A model generated the notes under the pieces. It did not search any database. It saw only the letters and a program-made list of their open reading frames with translations, and was not told the origin of the DNA. A stretch of DNA of 64,000 bases from positions 186,001 through 250,000 of the forward strand of contig NZ_SLWN01000003.1 of the NCBI RefSeq assembly GCF_004342025.1, written 5' to 3'. This document shows, piece by piece, positions 18,487 through 27,438 of this stretch. The position numbers were made by a program, and so were the translations under genes. The stretch is from Kribbella steppae. Lineage in GTDB: Bacteria; Actinomycetota; Actinomycetes; Propionibacteriales; Kribbellaceae. How positions within the stretch are numbered: the stretch's first letter is position 1; every line of letters starts with the position of its first letter.

Positions 18487-18577
18487 CGCGGTCCCTTCTG
18501 AGAACGTCGAGGATCCTCGCAGGCTATCTTTTCCACAGGTACCTGGTCACGCGTCCACACCGGATCCCTTGAACACT

Positions 18578-18583
18578 TAAGGT
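18578..18583 (+). promoter_or_regulatory. -10 box TAAGGT (leaderless start)
   Basis: TAAGGT ends 7 nt before the GTG at 18591 and there is no Shine-Dalgarno. Confidence 0.5.
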
Positions 18584-18590
18584 TGGCCGG

Positions 18591-19148
18591 GTGACTCAAC
18601 CCCCTCAGCCTCCGCCATCCGATCGCCGTCCCGACGATCCTTCGCCGGAGACCCGCCACCTACCGGTGCAGTACGAGCCGCCCACGCCGACGTTCGAGGC
18701 GGCGCCCGCCCCGCAGCACGGACCGCCTCCGGGGCCGTACCAGCCGCCGGTCGGAGGGGCCTACCAGCCCGCGCAATCGCTGCCCCTGCAAGCGTTGCCG
18801 ACCGGCCCGGTGCTGGTGACCGTCGGCGACATCTCGGTCGAGCAGTTCCGGATCGTCACACCGGCCGGCGTGCTGCCGACCCAGGGTACGAACTGGTCGG
18901 CGATGGACATGTCGCGGACCGAGGAGAAGATCCCCGCCTGGGCGATCATCCTGGCCATCGTGTTCGCCCTCGCCTGCCTGCTCGGTCTGCTCTTCCTGCT
19001 CTGCAAGGAGCGCAAGACCACCGGCTTCGTCCAGGTGACAGTGCAGAACGGCAACCGCACCCACAACACCCACGTCGGCGTGAGCTCACCGCGCGACGTC
19101 GCCGACACCCTTGCCCGGGTCAACTTCGCCCGCACCATCTGTGTCTGA
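18591..19148 (+). CDS. single-pass membrane protein with proline-rich N-terminus
   Basis: 185 aa. Residues 1-65 are Pro-rich (PPQPPPSDRRPDDPSPE, PPPGPYQPPVGGAYQPAQ); residues 70-110 contain VLVTVGDISVEQFRIVTPAG; one membrane helix, IPAWAIILAIVFALACLLGL, lies near 121-142, followed by the basic CKERKTTGF and a small C-terminal domain VQVTVQNGNRTHNTHVGVSS. Topology (cytoplasmic or external C-terminus) is unclear. No function recognised. It ends at a strong terminator. Confidence 0.65.
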   Translation: MTQPPQPPPSDRRPDDPSPETRHLPVQYEPPTPTFEAAPAPQHGPPPGPYQPPVGGAYQPAQSLPLQALPTGPVLVTVGDISVEQFRIVTPAGVLPTQGTNWSAMDMSRTEEKIPAWAIILAIVFALACLLGLLFLLCKERKTTGFVQVTVQNGNRTHNTHVGVSSPRDVADTLARVNFARTICV

Positions 19149-19169
19149 CGGCCGAACCTGAAGGCAGAT

Positions 19170-19207
19170 CGGCCGCCGCGAGCACAACTCGCGGCGGCCG
19201 ACCTTTC
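19170..19207. terminator. strong terminator between convergent genes
   Basis: CGGCCGCCGCGAG (19170-19182) pairs perfectly with CTCGCGGCGGCCG (19188-19200) around a 5-nt loop, followed by ACCTTTCTT. It serves the plus-strand gene and the convergent pstB. Confidence 0.8.
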
Positions 19208-19220
19208 TTGGTACGACGGA

Positions 19221-19997
19221 TCAGCCGAAGCGGCCGGTGATGTAGTCCTCGGTCGCCTTCTCGTTCGGGTTCGAGAAGATCTGCTTGGTCGGACCCATCT
19301 CGATCAGCCGGCCGGGCTTGCCGGTCGCGGCCAGGTTGAAGAACGCGGTCTGGTCCGACACCCGGGCCGCCTGCTGCATGTTGTGCGTGACGATCACCAC
19401 GGTGAACTTGTCCTTCAGCTTCTCGATCAGGTCCTCGATCGCCAGCGTGGAGATCGGGTCGAGGGCCGAGCACGGCTCGTCCATCAGGATCACCTCGGGC
19501 TCGACCGCGATCGCCCGGGCGATGCACAGCCGCTGCTGCTGACCACCGGACAGACCCGCGCCGGGCTTGTCCAGGCGGTTCTTCACCTCGTTCCACAGGT
19601 TCGCGTCGTGCAGGGACCTCTCGACCACCTCGGTCAGCCGCTTGCGGTCCTTGACGCCGTTCAGCTTCAGCCCGGACGCGACGTTGTCGAAGATCGACAT
19701 CGTCGGGAACGGGTTCGGCCGTTGGAACACCATGCCGACGACCCGGCGGACCGCGACCGGGTCGATGCCCGGCGCGTACAGATCCTGGTCGTCGAGCACG
19801 ACCTTGCCCTCCACCCGGGCGCCCGGAATCACCTCGTGCATCCGGTTCAGGGTGCGCAGATAGGTGGACTTGCCGCAGCCGGACGGGCCGATGAACGCCG
19901 TGACCGAGCGGGGCTCGATCGTCATCGACACGTCCTCGACGGCCTTGAAATCGCCGTAGTAGACGTTGAGGCCGCTGACCTCGATGCGCTTCGCCAT
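19221..19997 (-). CDS. pstB: phosphate ABC transporter ATP-binding protein PstB
   Basis: 258 aa. Walker A is [12 protein letters not shown], the Q-loop region [12 protein letters not shown], the ABC signature LSGGQQQRL, Walker [13 protein letters not shown] and the H-loop [25 protein letters not shown] is typical of PstB. It powers high-affinity phosphate import on the cytoplasmic side of the PstA-PstC channel. Last gene of the pstS-pstC-pstA-pstB operon, 22 bp after pstA. Regulation is by the PHO box upstream of pstS. Confidence 0.96.
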   Translation of the reverse strand: MAKRIEVSGLNVYYGDFKAVEDVSMTIEPRSVTAFIGPSGCGKSTYLRTLNRMHEVIPGARVEGKVVLDDQDLYAPGIDPVAVRRVVGMVFQRPNPFPTMSIFDNVASGLKLNGVKDRKRLTEVVERSLHDANLWNEVKNRLDKPGAGLSGGQQQRLCIARAIAVEPEVILMDEPCSALDPISTLAIEDLIEKLKDKFTVVIVTHNMQQAARVSDQTAFFNLAATGKPGRLIEMGPTKQIFSNPNEKATEDYITGRFG

Positions 19998-20019
19998 ATC
20001 GACTCAGAACCTCTCGTGA

Positions 20020-20940
20020 CTATTTCGACTTGATGGTGCTGAACCGGGCGACGAGCCGGGCCAGCAGATTGAGTGCCAGGACAAGGAGGATCAGCGTGAG
20101 CGCCGCCGCCCAGACCCGGTCCGCGGCCGGCTGCAGCGCCAGCTCGGTCCGGTCCTGGTTGATCATCGTCGGCAGCGCGCCCATGAACCCGTCGAGCGGG
20201 TTCAGGTTGATGTTCTTGGAGTAGCCGACCAGGATCAGCAGCGGCGCGGTCTCACCCATCACGCGGGCCAGGCCGAGCATCACGCCGGTGACGATGCCGC
20301 CGAACGCGGTCGGCACGACCACCTTCAGGATCGTCTTCCACTTCGGCACTCCGAGCGCGTACGACGCTTCGCGTAACTCGTCCGGTACCAGCTTGAGCAT
20401 CTCCTCGGTGGAGCGCAGTACGACGGGCAGCATCAGCAGCACCAGCGACAGCGAGACGGCGAACCCGACCCGGTTGAAGCCGAACACCGTGATCCAGACC
20501 GCGTAGACGAACAGCGCGGCGACGATCGACGGCACACCGGTGAGGATGTCGATCATGAAGCTGACCACCCGGGCGGCCTTGGTGCCCTTGCCGTACTCGA
20601 CCAGGTAGATCGCACCCAGGATGGCGATCGGGACCGCGATCACGGCGGTGATCAGCGCCATGATCAGCGTGCCCATGATCGCGTGGTAGGCGCCGCCGCC
20701 CTCACGCCGGACGGTGATACCGCGCTGCGACTGGCTCCACCAGTCCGCGCTCAGCAGCAGGTGGTAGCCCTTGCTGATCACAGTCCAGAGGATCCACAGC
20801 AGCGGGATCAGTGCGACCACGAAGGCCAGCACGATCAGCACGGTGGCCAGGGTGTTCTTGAACGCCCGGGCCCCCGACTTGCCGGTCAGGTCCAGGGCCT
20901 GGCCGTCGTACGCCGGTTTGTTCGCGGCGAGCGTCGTCAC
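20020..20940 (-). CDS. pstA: phosphate ABC transporter permease PstA
   Basis: 306 aa. The GTG at 20940 is chosen because it overlaps the pstC stop (GTGA) and has AAGGAG at 8-nt spacing; the frame is open further upstream only inside pstC. Six membrane helices; the EAA-type cytoplasmic loop is visible as ELREASYALGVPKWKTILKV, followed by GGIVTGVMLGLARVMGETAP. With PstC it forms the membrane channel for phosphate. Confidence 0.95.
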   Translation of the reverse strand: MTTLAANKPAYDGQALDLTGKSGARAFKNTLATVLIVLAFVVALIPLLWILWTVISKGYHLLLSADWWSQSQRGITVRREGGGAYHAIMGTLIMALITAVIAVPIAILGAIYLVEYGKGTKAARVVSFMIDILTGVPSIVAALFVYAVWITVFGFNRVGFAVSLSLVLLMLPVVLRSTEEMLKLVPDELREASYALGVPKWKTILKVVVPTAFGGIVTGVMLGLARVMGETAPLLILVGYSKNINLNPLDGFMGALPTMINQDRTELALQPAADRVWAAALTLILLVLALNLLARLVARFSTIKSK

Positions 20941-22097
20941 GATGCAGCTCCTTCGGTCGCGGCTGGTGCGCCGGCGCGGCGGTTGCGGCGCGAGCGCTTT
21001 CCGCCCGGTCCGCTGCGGGCGACGATGATCCGGGCCGCGGAGTTGACCAGGAACGTCACCACGAACAGCACCAGACCGGCCGCGATGTAGGCACCGGTCT
21101 TCTCCGGCGAGTCGAACTCGGCGGCGTTGTTGGCGATCTTCGAGGCGAACGTCTCGCCACCGGCGAAGATCGACGAGTTCCACGGGTCGTTGCCGTTCGG
21201 CACGGACAGGATGATCAGCACCGCGACGGTCTCACCGAGCGCACGGCCCAGGCCGAGCATCGAGGCGCTCACCACACCGGACTGCCCGTACGGCAGCACG
21301 GCCATCCGGATCATCTCCCAGCGGGTCGCGCCGAGCGCGAGAGCGCCCTCGCGGTGGGTGATCGGGGTCTGCGCGAAGATCTCCCGGCTGATCGCGGTGA
21401 CCACCGGCAGGATCATGATCGCCAGTACGACGGACGCGGTGAACACCACGCCCACGTTGTCGCCCGGCGGCTTCTCGAATACCGGGAGCCAGCCGAGTGC
21501 GCCGGCAAGACCGTCGATCACCGGGCGCAGGATCGGCGCGAAGAACAGGATGCCCCACAGGCCGTAGATGATCGACGGGACCGCGGCGAGCAGGTCGATC
21601 GCGTGCGCGACGGGCGCGGCCAGCCGCTTCGGCGCGTAGTACGTGGTGAACAGGGCGACGCCGACCGCGATCGGGACCGCGATCACCATCGCGATGATCG
21701 AGCTGATCACGGTGGTGTAGAAGAGCGCGGCGATACCGAACCGGGGCTGGTCGCCGCCGGGCTCCCAGATCCGGGAGAACAGGAAGCTGCTCTGGTTGTC
21801 GGCCAGGGCCGGGATCGCCAGCGCCAGCAGGAAGATGCCGACGAACGCGACGATCGCGACCACCAGGCCGCCGGAGCCGCGGGCCAGGCCGGCGAACAAC
21901 CGGTCGCCGAGGTGACCGACCGGGCCGAGCTCGAGCTTCGGTCCGGTCGTCGTCGGTGCCGTGGTGCTCTGACCGTCCGCGGTCACCTGGTCCGCGGTCG
22001 GGGTGCCGGCGTTGGCCTGCTCCGCCTCGGCCGCTGCCTCGTCGGAGGCCGGGCCGGTCGGCCGGTCGGGCGGGGCCGTGCCGTCTGGACTACTCAT
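20937..22097 (-). CDS. pstC: phosphate ABC transporter permease PstC
   Basis: 386 aa, longer than the usual ~315 because of a 70-residue Ala/Thr/Pro-rich cytoplasmic N-terminus. The ATG at 22097 has GGAG upstream. Six membrane helices; the EAA loop is HREGALALGATRWEMIRMAV, followed by SMLGLGRALGETVAVLIILS. It follows pstS after a 119-bp gap that holds a hairpin, and overlaps pstA by 4 nt. Confidence 0.95.
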   Translation of the reverse strand: MSSPDGTAPPDRPTGPASDEAAAEAEQANAGTPTADQVTADGQSTTAPTTTGPKLELGPVGHLGDRLFAGLARGSGGLVVAIVAFVGIFLLALAIPALADNQSSFLFSRIWEPGGDQPRFGIAALFYTTVISSIIAMVIAVPIAVGVALFTTYYAPKRLAAPVAHAIDLLAAVPSIIYGLWGILFFAPILRPVIDGLAGALGWLPVFEKPPGDNVGVVFTASVVLAIMILPVVTAISREIFAQTPITHREGALALGATRWEMIRMAVLPYGQSGVVSASMLGLGRALGETVAVLIILSVPNGNDPWNSSIFAGGETFASKIANNAAEFDSPEKTGAYIAAGLVLFVVTFLVNSAARIIVARSGPGGKRSRRNRRAGAPAATEGAAS

Positions 22098-22156
22098 CGA
22101 TGGTGCTCCAAGCGCCTGGGTCGTGGGCTTCGTCTGCTGCGGGTCCGACGAGGCGA

Positions 22157-22195
22157 AGCCCCGGCCGCCTCCGATGACTCGGACCGGCCGGGGCT
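22157..22195 (-). terminator. intercistronic hairpin between pstS and pstC
   Basis: AGCCCCGGCCG and CGGCCGGGGCT (22157-22167 / 22185-22195) are perfectly complementary, and the loop can pair partly. It lies 21 nt past the pstS stop and likely acts as attenuator or mRNA stabiliser, giving more PstS than permease. Confidence 0.6.
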
Positions 22196-22216
22196 CGCAT
22201 CAGTGCAGTTTCGTCG

Positions 22217-23344
22217 TCAGCTGATCGACTGGATGGCGGCGTCGACCTTGGTCCGGATCGCATCCGGGAGCGGAGCGTAGTTCAGCTCGGTCAGCGAGGA
22301 CTGGCCCTCGGTGCTGGAGAAGTAGCTCAGGAAGCTCTTGACCAGCGCGGTCTTCTCGGCCGGCAGACCCTTGCTGCAGGCGATCTCGTAGGTGACCAGG
22401 ATGATCGGGTACGCACCCGCCTCCTTGGTCGCGTAGTCCAGCTTCATCGACAGGTCGCTGCCGGTGCCGGCCGGCTTCGCCGCGGCCAGCGCCTTACCGG
22501 CGCTCTCGGCGGTCAGCTCGACCGGGGTGCCGGAGCCGTTGTCGATCTGCGCGACACCGAGCTTGTTGTCGACGGCGTACGACCACTCGACGTAGGTGAC
22601 CGAGTTCTTGGTGCTCTTCACGCCCTCGGCGACACCCGCTGACTTCTCCTTGCCGGCGCCGGTGCCGGTCCACTTCTTGGCCGGCTTACCGGTCCAGGCG
22701 CCACCGCCGGCGGCGGCCAGGTACTTGGAGAAGTTCTCGGTGGTGCCGGACTCGTCGGACCGGAAGAACACCGAGATCGGGGCGGACGGCAGCGTCACAC
22801 CCGGGTTCAGCTTGGCGATCTCCGGCGCGTTCCAGGTCTTCACCGAGCCCTGGAAGATCTTCGCCGCGGTCGCGCCGTCCAGGATCAGCTTGTCCAGGCC
22901 CTCGACGTTGTAGGCGATCGCGACCGGGCCGATGACCATCGGCAGGTTCAGCGCCGCGTTGTTCTGGCAGCGCTTGGCCGCGGTGGCGGCCTCGGAGTCC
23001 CCGTCGGCCGCTTCGGTTTTCAGCGCGGAGTCCGATCCGGCGAAGTCGACCTGGGCCGCGTTGAACTGCTTGATGCCCGCACCGGAACCGGTCGGGTTGT
23101 AGTTCACCGTGACGTCGGCGCACTTCTCGTTGTACTTGGCGATGACTTCCTCGATGGCGTTCTTCTGCGCCGAGGAGCCTTCTGCGTTCAGGGTGCCCTG
23201 CGGGCAGTCGGCGCCGGTCGACGACGAACCCTCCGGGCTCGAGGAACCGGACGGCTCCGGATCACTGCCACAGGCGCTCAGAGCGAGAATGCCGAGGGAT
23301 GCCACGGCGACGGTGCCGACGCGGAGCAGGCGATTGACGGACAC
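22217..23344 (-). CDS. pstS: phosphate-binding lipoprotein PstS
   Basis: 375 aa from GTG 23344. The lipoprotein signal ends at LGILALSACGS, followed by a Ser/Glu-rich linker. Phosphate-binding elements are seen: GSSAQKNAIEEVIAKYNE, NYNPTGSGAGIKQF, DFAGSDSAL, and RSDESGTTENFSKYL. It captures phosphate outside the membrane for PstCAB. First gene of the operon; a PHO box 80 nt upstream indicates PhoP control. Confidence 0.96.
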   Translation of the reverse strand: MSVNRLLRVGTVAVASLGILALSACGSDPEPSGSSSPEGSSSTGADCPQGTLNAEGSSAQKNAIEEVIAKYNEKCADVTVNYNPTGSGAGIKQFNAAQVDFAGSDSALKTEAADGDSEAATAAKRCQNNAALNLPMVIGPVAIAYNVEGLDKLILDGATAAKIFQGSVKTWNAPEIAKLNPGVTLPSAPISVFFRSDESGTTENFSKYLAAAGGGAWTGKPAKKWTGTGAGKEKSAGVAEGVKSTKNSVTYVEWSYAVDNKLGVAQIDNGSGTPVELTAESAGKALAAAKPAGTGSDLSMKLDYATKEAGAYPIILVTYEIACSKGLPAEKTALVKSFLSYFSSTEGQSSLTELNYAPLPDAIRTKVDAAIQSIS

Positions 23345-23423
23345 GAGAGTGTTGCCCTTCTGCGGGAATCAGACTTCTGAACTTCCACAGACGGTAGGGA
23401 GAGCAGGTGACCGACCGGTCCGT

Positions 23424-23445
23424 CGTCGGTGAACGAGCGATGAAC
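23424..23445 (-). promoter_or_regulatory. PHO box of the pst operon
   Basis: Read on the minus strand, two adjoining 11-nt units, GTTCATCGCTC and GTTCACCGACG, match the direct-repeat unit described for Streptomyces PhoP (G(G/T)TCAYYYR(G/C)G). The box ends 80 nt from the pstS start and about 28 nt before the TACCGT -10, so it abuts the -35 position, as in activated Pho promoters. Confidence 0.85.
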
Positions 23446-23583
23446 GATTGCGATAGCGTCGGCGACGGTTGGCGTGCCGCCAGGCGGCCAACAGGTGAAC
23501 TGAGTTAGGAGCCGTGACTCTGCGTAGATCTGGCTGACCATTGGCTCACCTTTCGGTCACGCTCAGCGCACTGTCAACGTGAA

Positions 23584-23621
23584 CGATCGGTGCTGCCCAG
23601 TCGTTCGATCGGTGCTGCCCA
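23584..23621. repeat. 16-bp direct repeat, period 22
   Basis: CGATCGGTGCTGCCCA occurs at 23584-23599 and again at 23606-23621. The spacing of two helical turns could suit a protein-binding site. Nothing is known of it. Confidence 0.7.
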
Positions 23622-23657
23622 AGCCGTTGTGGTCCGGGCCAGGGCTGGGCGGGCGAG

Positions 23658-24131
23658 TCAGCTGGAGAAGTCTTCCGGGGCGACACCGTCGAGGAACTGG
23701 CGGAAGCGTTCGAGCTCAGCCTGCTCTTCTTCCGGGGTCGCGACGCCGGCTTCGCGCAGGACCTGTTCGGTACAGCGGATCGGGGTCCCGAGTCTGACCG
23801 CGAGGGCGACCGAGTCGCTCGGCCGGGCCGAGACGCGGGCGCCGTTGGCCAGCACGAGTTCGGCGTAGAAGACGGCGTCGCGCAGCTCGACGATCTCGAC
23901 CGCCTCGATCTGCACCCCGAACGCCTGGATCAGGTCGCGCATCAGGTCGTGGGTGAGCGGCCGCGACGGACGCAGGCCCTGTTCCTCGTAGGCGATCGCG
24001 GTCGCCTCGACGGAGCCGATCGAGATCGGTAGGTAGCGGTAGCCCTCGGTCTCGCGCAGCATCATCACCGGGGCCCGGTTGGGCGATTCCATCCGGATCC
24101 CGATCAGTGTCAGTTCTCGCATCATCGTCAT
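23658..24131 (-). CDS. bifunctional nuclease family (DUF151) protein
   Basis: 157 aa from ATG 24131, matching the length of M. tuberculosis Rv1829; a longer frame to 24251 has a low-complexity extension that is not expected. Conserved stretches: LPISIGSVEATAIAYEEQGL, RPLTHDLMRDLIQAFGVQIE and SARPSDSVALAVRLGTPI, ending with FLDGVAPEDF. Members of the family were reported to have DNase/RNase activity in plants and Thermotoga; the bacterial role is unclear. The preceding gene on this strand is mutT1, 166 bp upstream. Confidence 0.85.
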   Translation of the reverse strand: MTMMRELTLIGIRMESPNRAPVMMLRETEGYRYLPISIGSVEATAIAYEEQGLRPSRPLTHDLMRDLIQAFGVQIEAVEIVELRDAVFYAELVLANGARVSARPSDSVALAVRLGTPIRCTEQVLREAGVATPEEEQAELERFRQFLDGVAPEDFSS

Positions 24132-24296
24132 GGTGCGCCCCGAACCTCTCCTCAGACCCGGGCCCGGTGGGGCGCCAGGTTCCTCGGTAGGAACATACCC
24201 GCCACCTCCGCAGTCATCCGGCCACCCCTGCGGCTGTGCCTGGATCGTCACCGACCCGTGCCACTCCGTATGCCGTACCGCGGAATGCCGCGCCGA

Positions 24297-25175
24297 TCAG
24301 GGGGCGCCGAAGCGCTCGTAGATGAGCCGGCCGTCGGTCAACCGGTGGGCGACCAGGAACGCTCCCGGCGAGAACTTGCCCACCCTCAGCCCGAGCTCCC
24401 GGGCCAGTGCCGGCAGCACCGGCCGGTGCGAGCAGACGACCGTCACCTTGCCCGGCTTCCACGCCTTCTCGGCCAGGCCGCCGAGTGCACCAGGGTCCGC
24501 GTCGTAACCACGCTCGGAGATCTCCGGCCAGAGGTGGATGTGCCTGTCGATCGAGGCGGCGTACGGCGTGATTGTCGCAACGCACCGTTCCGCATCGCTG
24601 CTGATCAGCCTGTTGGCGCCTAGTGCGGCCAGTATGCCGGTCAGCCGCTCGGCCTGGCCGGTCCCGGTGGTGCTGAGCGGCCGGACTGTGTCCTTGCTCT
24701 CCCACTCCTTTCGCTTCACCGCCTCGGCGTGACGCAGCAGGACGAGTGTGGCGACGACAGGCACGACACGATCCAGGCAGTCGAGGATGTCCACGTCACG
24801 CGGGTAGCTGAGCTTCGTGCGTGCCTTGTCCACCGGGAGCCAGGCGACCTCGTCGACCTCGCTGTTGGGCTGGAACTCGACGTCTTCGAGAGCTGCGGCG
24901 GACCAGTAGTGCACGAGCTTGTCCGCGGTTCCGCCGTTCTTGCGGACTGTGTAGCGCTGCACTCCGAGCGGTGGACCGAGGACCACCTGCTGTCCGGTTT
25001 CTTCCTCGATCTCACGCCGTGCGGCGAGCAGCACGTGCTCGTGCGGCGCGAGCTTGCCCTTCGGAAGGGACCAGTCGTCGTACCGGGGCCGGTGCACGAG
25101 CAGCACCTGCCGGGTGCCGCGGTGCTCACGCCATACGACACCGCCCGCGGCGATGACGGTCGCCGGGTTGCTCAT
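24297..25175 (-). CDS. mutT1: MutT1-type Nudix hydrolase fused to histidine phosphatase domain
   Basis: 292 aa, two domains. Residues 1-135 hold a Nudix box fitting Gx5Ex7REUXEEXGU (GKLAPHEHVLLAARREIEEE then TG). Residues 140-292 form a histidine-phosphatase domain with LVLLRHAEAV and VVCSHRPVLPALA. M. tuberculosis MutT1 has the same fusion and hydrolyses 8-oxo-(d)GTP and diadenosine polyphosphates. It lies 9 bp after ppk, the gene order of Rv2984-Rv2985, tying nucleotide sanitation or Ap(n)A turnover to polyphosphate metabolism. Confidence 0.92.
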   Translation of the reverse strand: MSNPATVIAAGGVVWREHRGTRQVLLVHRPRYDDWSLPKGKLAPHEHVLLAARREIEEETGQQVVLGPPLGVQRYTVRKNGGTADKLVHYWSAAALEDVEFQPNSEVDEVAWLPVDKARTKLSYPRDVDILDCLDRVVPVVATLVLLRHAEAVKRKEWESKDTVRPLSTTGTGQAERLTGILAALGANRLISSDAERCVATITPYAASIDRHIHLWPEISERGYDADPGALGGLAEKAWKPGKVTVVCSHRPVLPALARELGLRVGKFSPGAFLVAHRLTDGRLIYERFGAP

Positions 25176-25184
25176 GGAATCACC

Positions 25185-27392
25185 CTAGGTAATGGGTTCA
25201 GCAGTTCTGCGGCGCCCACGCGTGGCGATGAATCTTTCTTGCAGATCACGCAGCGAATCGCCGTCCGGCCCGGTCAGTCTGGCCTGCCAGGTGTCGTCGG
25301 GCTGCAGCCACCACGAGCTGGTGCCGTCGTCGAGAGCGAGGTCGAACATCTCCCGGAGCTCACCGACGTGATCCAGCTCCTTCAGCTGGACCAGCACCTC
25401 GACCCGGCGGTCCAGGTTGCGGTGCATCAGGTCCGCCGAACCGATCCACACCTCCGGCTCGCCGCCGTTCTCGAACCAGAACACCCGGCTGTGCTCGAGG
25501 AACCGGCCCAGGATGCTGCGCACCTGGATGTTCTCGGACAGCCCGGGCACACCGGGGCGGAGCGTGCAGATGCCGCGGATCCACAGCTCCACCGGTACGC
25601 CGGCCTGCGACGCCCGGTAGAGCGCGTCGCACAGGGCTTCGTCGACCAGGCTGTTCACCTTGATCCGGACCCGGGCCGGACGACCGGCCAGGTGGTGCTG
25701 CACCTCTCGGTCGATGCGCTCGAGCAGCCCTCGTCGTACCGACTGAGGAGCGACCAGGATCCGCCGGTACCCGGCGCTGCGGGCGAACCCGGAGAGGTGG
25801 TTGAACAGGTGTGCGATGTCCTCGGTGACCACTCTGTCGCTGGTGAGCAGTCCGAGGTCCTCGTACAGCCGGGCGGTCTTGGGGTGGTAGTTGCCCGTGC
25901 CGATGTGGGCGTACCTGCGCAGGCCGTCCGGCTCGTCGCGGACCACCATCGACAGCTTGCAGTGCGTCTTGAGGCCGATGACGCCGTACACGACGTGGCA
26001 GCCGGCATGCTCCAGCTGACGGGCCCACTTGATGTTCGCCTGCTCGTCGAAGCGCGCCTGGATCTCCACCAGCACCAGGACCTGCTTGCCGGCCTCGGCG
26101 GCGTCGATCAGCGCGTCGACGATCGGGGAGTCACCGCTGGTCCGGTAGAGCGTCTGCTTGATCGCGAGCACGTGCGGGTCTGCCGCGGCCTGCTCGATGA
26201 ACCGCTGCACACTCGTCGAGAACGAGTCGTACGGGTGGTGCACCAGCACGTCGCGCTGCTTCAACGCGTAGAACATGTCCGCCGGGTTGGCGGTCTCCAC
26301 CTCGGCCAGGTGCGGGTGCGTCGACGGTACGAACGCCGGGTACTTCAGCTCGGCCCGGTCCAGACCGGCGATGGCGAAGAGGCCGCGCAGGTCCAGCGGA
26401 CCGGGCAGCTCGAACACCTCTGCCTCGGTGACACCCAGCTCCGACAGCAGCAGCGCCTTCACCTGCGGATCGATCGACTCCTCGACCTCGAGCCGGACCG
26501 GCGGACCGAACTTGCGGCGCAGCAGCTCCTTCTCGAGCGCGGCCAGCAGGTTCTCGGCGTCGTCCTCCTCGACCTCCAGGTCCTCGTTGCGGGTGACCCG
26601 GAAGGTGTGGTGCTGGATGACCTCCATCCCCGGGAACAGCTGTCCCAGGTGGGTCGCGATGACATCCTCCAGCGGCACGAACCGGCCCTCGGCCACCTGG
26701 ATGAACCGCGGCAGCAGCGGCGGCACCTTCACCCGGGCGAAGTGCTCGCCGCCGGTGTCGGGGTTGCGAACCACGACGGCCAGGTTCAGCGAGAGGCCGG
26801 AGATGTACGGGAACGGGTGCGACGGGTCCACTGCCAGCGGGGTCAGCACCGGGAACACCCGCTCCCGGAAGAACCGGGTCATGTCCTCGCGCTCGGAGCT
26901 CTCCAGCTCGTCCCAGCGGAGGATGTCGATGCCCTGCTCGATCAGCGCCGGCTGGACCGCCTTCCTCCAGGTCTCGGCGTGCCGGTCCATCAGCTCGCGG
27001 CTGCGCGTCAGGCTGCGGTCGAGAACCTCGCGCGGCATCAGCCCGCTGGCCGCCTTCACCGCTACTCCGGCGGCGATCCGGCGCTTCAGACCGGCGATCC
27101 GGACCATGTAGAACTCGTCCAGGTTGCTGGCGAAGATGGCCAGGAACTTGGCCCGCTCGAGCAGTGGGATCCGATCGTTCTCGGCCAGTTCCAGGACCCG
27201 CTGGTTGAAGGCGAGCCAGCTCAGCTCGCGGTCCGAGAACCGATTCGTCGGAAGGTCTCCGGCCGCCGCGATGTCGTACGGCGGCTCGACGTCGTACTCC
27301 CGGTTGTGGGATGCCAGCAAGTCTCCAGCCACGTTGACCAGCATCCCACCCTTTGATGAACGATAGGTTGCCGAGGGCATGTCGATCTTCAT
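25185..27392 (-). CDS. ppk: polyphosphate kinase 1
   Basis: 735 aa, normal length for PPK1, which reversibly polymerises ATP gamma-phosphate into polyphosphate. The N-domain shows [20 protein letters not shown] and [20 protein letters not shown]; the catalytic region shows [28 protein letters not shown] and the phosphorylated-His stretch [20 protein letters not shown], then [19 protein letters not shown]. The ATG at 27392 is taken; internal ATGs at 27380 and 27344 are alternatives because of the tight divergent gap. PHO-like half-sites lie in that gap. Confidence 0.94.
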   Translation of the reverse strand: MKIDMPSATYRSSKGGMLVNVAGDLLASHNREYDVEPPYDIAAAGDLPTNRFSDRELSWLAFNQRVLELAENDRIPLLERAKFLAIFASNLDEFYMVRIAGLKRRIAAGVAVKAASGLMPREVLDRSLTRSRELMDRHAETWRKAVQPALIEQGIDILRWDELESSEREDMTRFFRERVFPVLTPLAVDPSHPFPYISGLSLNLAVVVRNPDTGGEHFARVKVPPLLPRFIQVAEGRFVPLEDVIATHLGQLFPGMEVIQHHTFRVTRNEDLEVEEDDAENLLAALEKELLRRKFGPPVRLEVEESIDPQVKALLLSELGVTEAEVFELPGPLDLRGLFAIAGLDRAELKYPAFVPSTHPHLAEVETANPADMFYALKQRDVLVHHPYDSFSTSVQRFIEQAAADPHVLAIKQTLYRTSGDSPIVDALIDAAEAGKQVLVLVEIQARFDEQANIKWARQLEHAGCHVVYGVIGLKTHCKLSMVVRDEPDGLRRYAHIGTGNYHPKTARLYEDLGLLTSDRVVTEDIAHLFNHLSGFARSAGYRRILVAPQSVRRGLLERIDREVQHHLAGRPARVRIKVNSLVDEALCDALYRASQAGVPVELWIRGICTLRPGVPGLSENIQVRSILGRFLEHSRVFWFENGGEPEVWIGSADLMHRNLDRRVEVLVQLKELDHVGELREMFDLALDDGTSSWWLQPDDTWQARLTGPDGDSLRDLQERFIATRGRRRTAEPIT

Positions 27393-27399
27393 TGCCTCG

Positions 27400-27438
27400 G
27401 TTCACCGCTCTTGTTGCTAGCGTCACTCCTTGTGAACC
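27400..27438. promoter_or_regulatory. divergent ppk/esterase promoter with two PHO-like units
   Basis: GTTCACCGCTC (27400-27410, plus strand) and GGTTCACAAGG (27428-27438, read on minus) match the 11-nt PHO unit, but in inverted orientation and 17 nt apart, so this is not a standard tandem box. TAGCGT (27418-27423) ends 8 nt before the esterase GTG and looks like its -10. Confidence 0.4.

Larger units (their letters stand above)
23345..23657. other. intergenic region between pstS and the bifunctional-nuclease gene
   Basis: 313 bp without a supported gene. It holds the pstS promoter with its -10 box TACCGT (minus strand, 23391-23396), the PHO box at 23424-23445, further single PHO-like heptamers (GTTCACC at 23500-23510 and GTTCACG near 23577 on the minus strand), and a 16-bp direct repeat near the DUF151 gene end. 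Confidence 0.6.

Noticed and set aside
24729..27356. 875-codon open frame on the plus strand opposite ppk and mutT1
   Set aside because: It mirrors the codon pattern of the real minus-strand genes, is full of Arg/Leu/His/Gln with no domain, and has no ribosome site.
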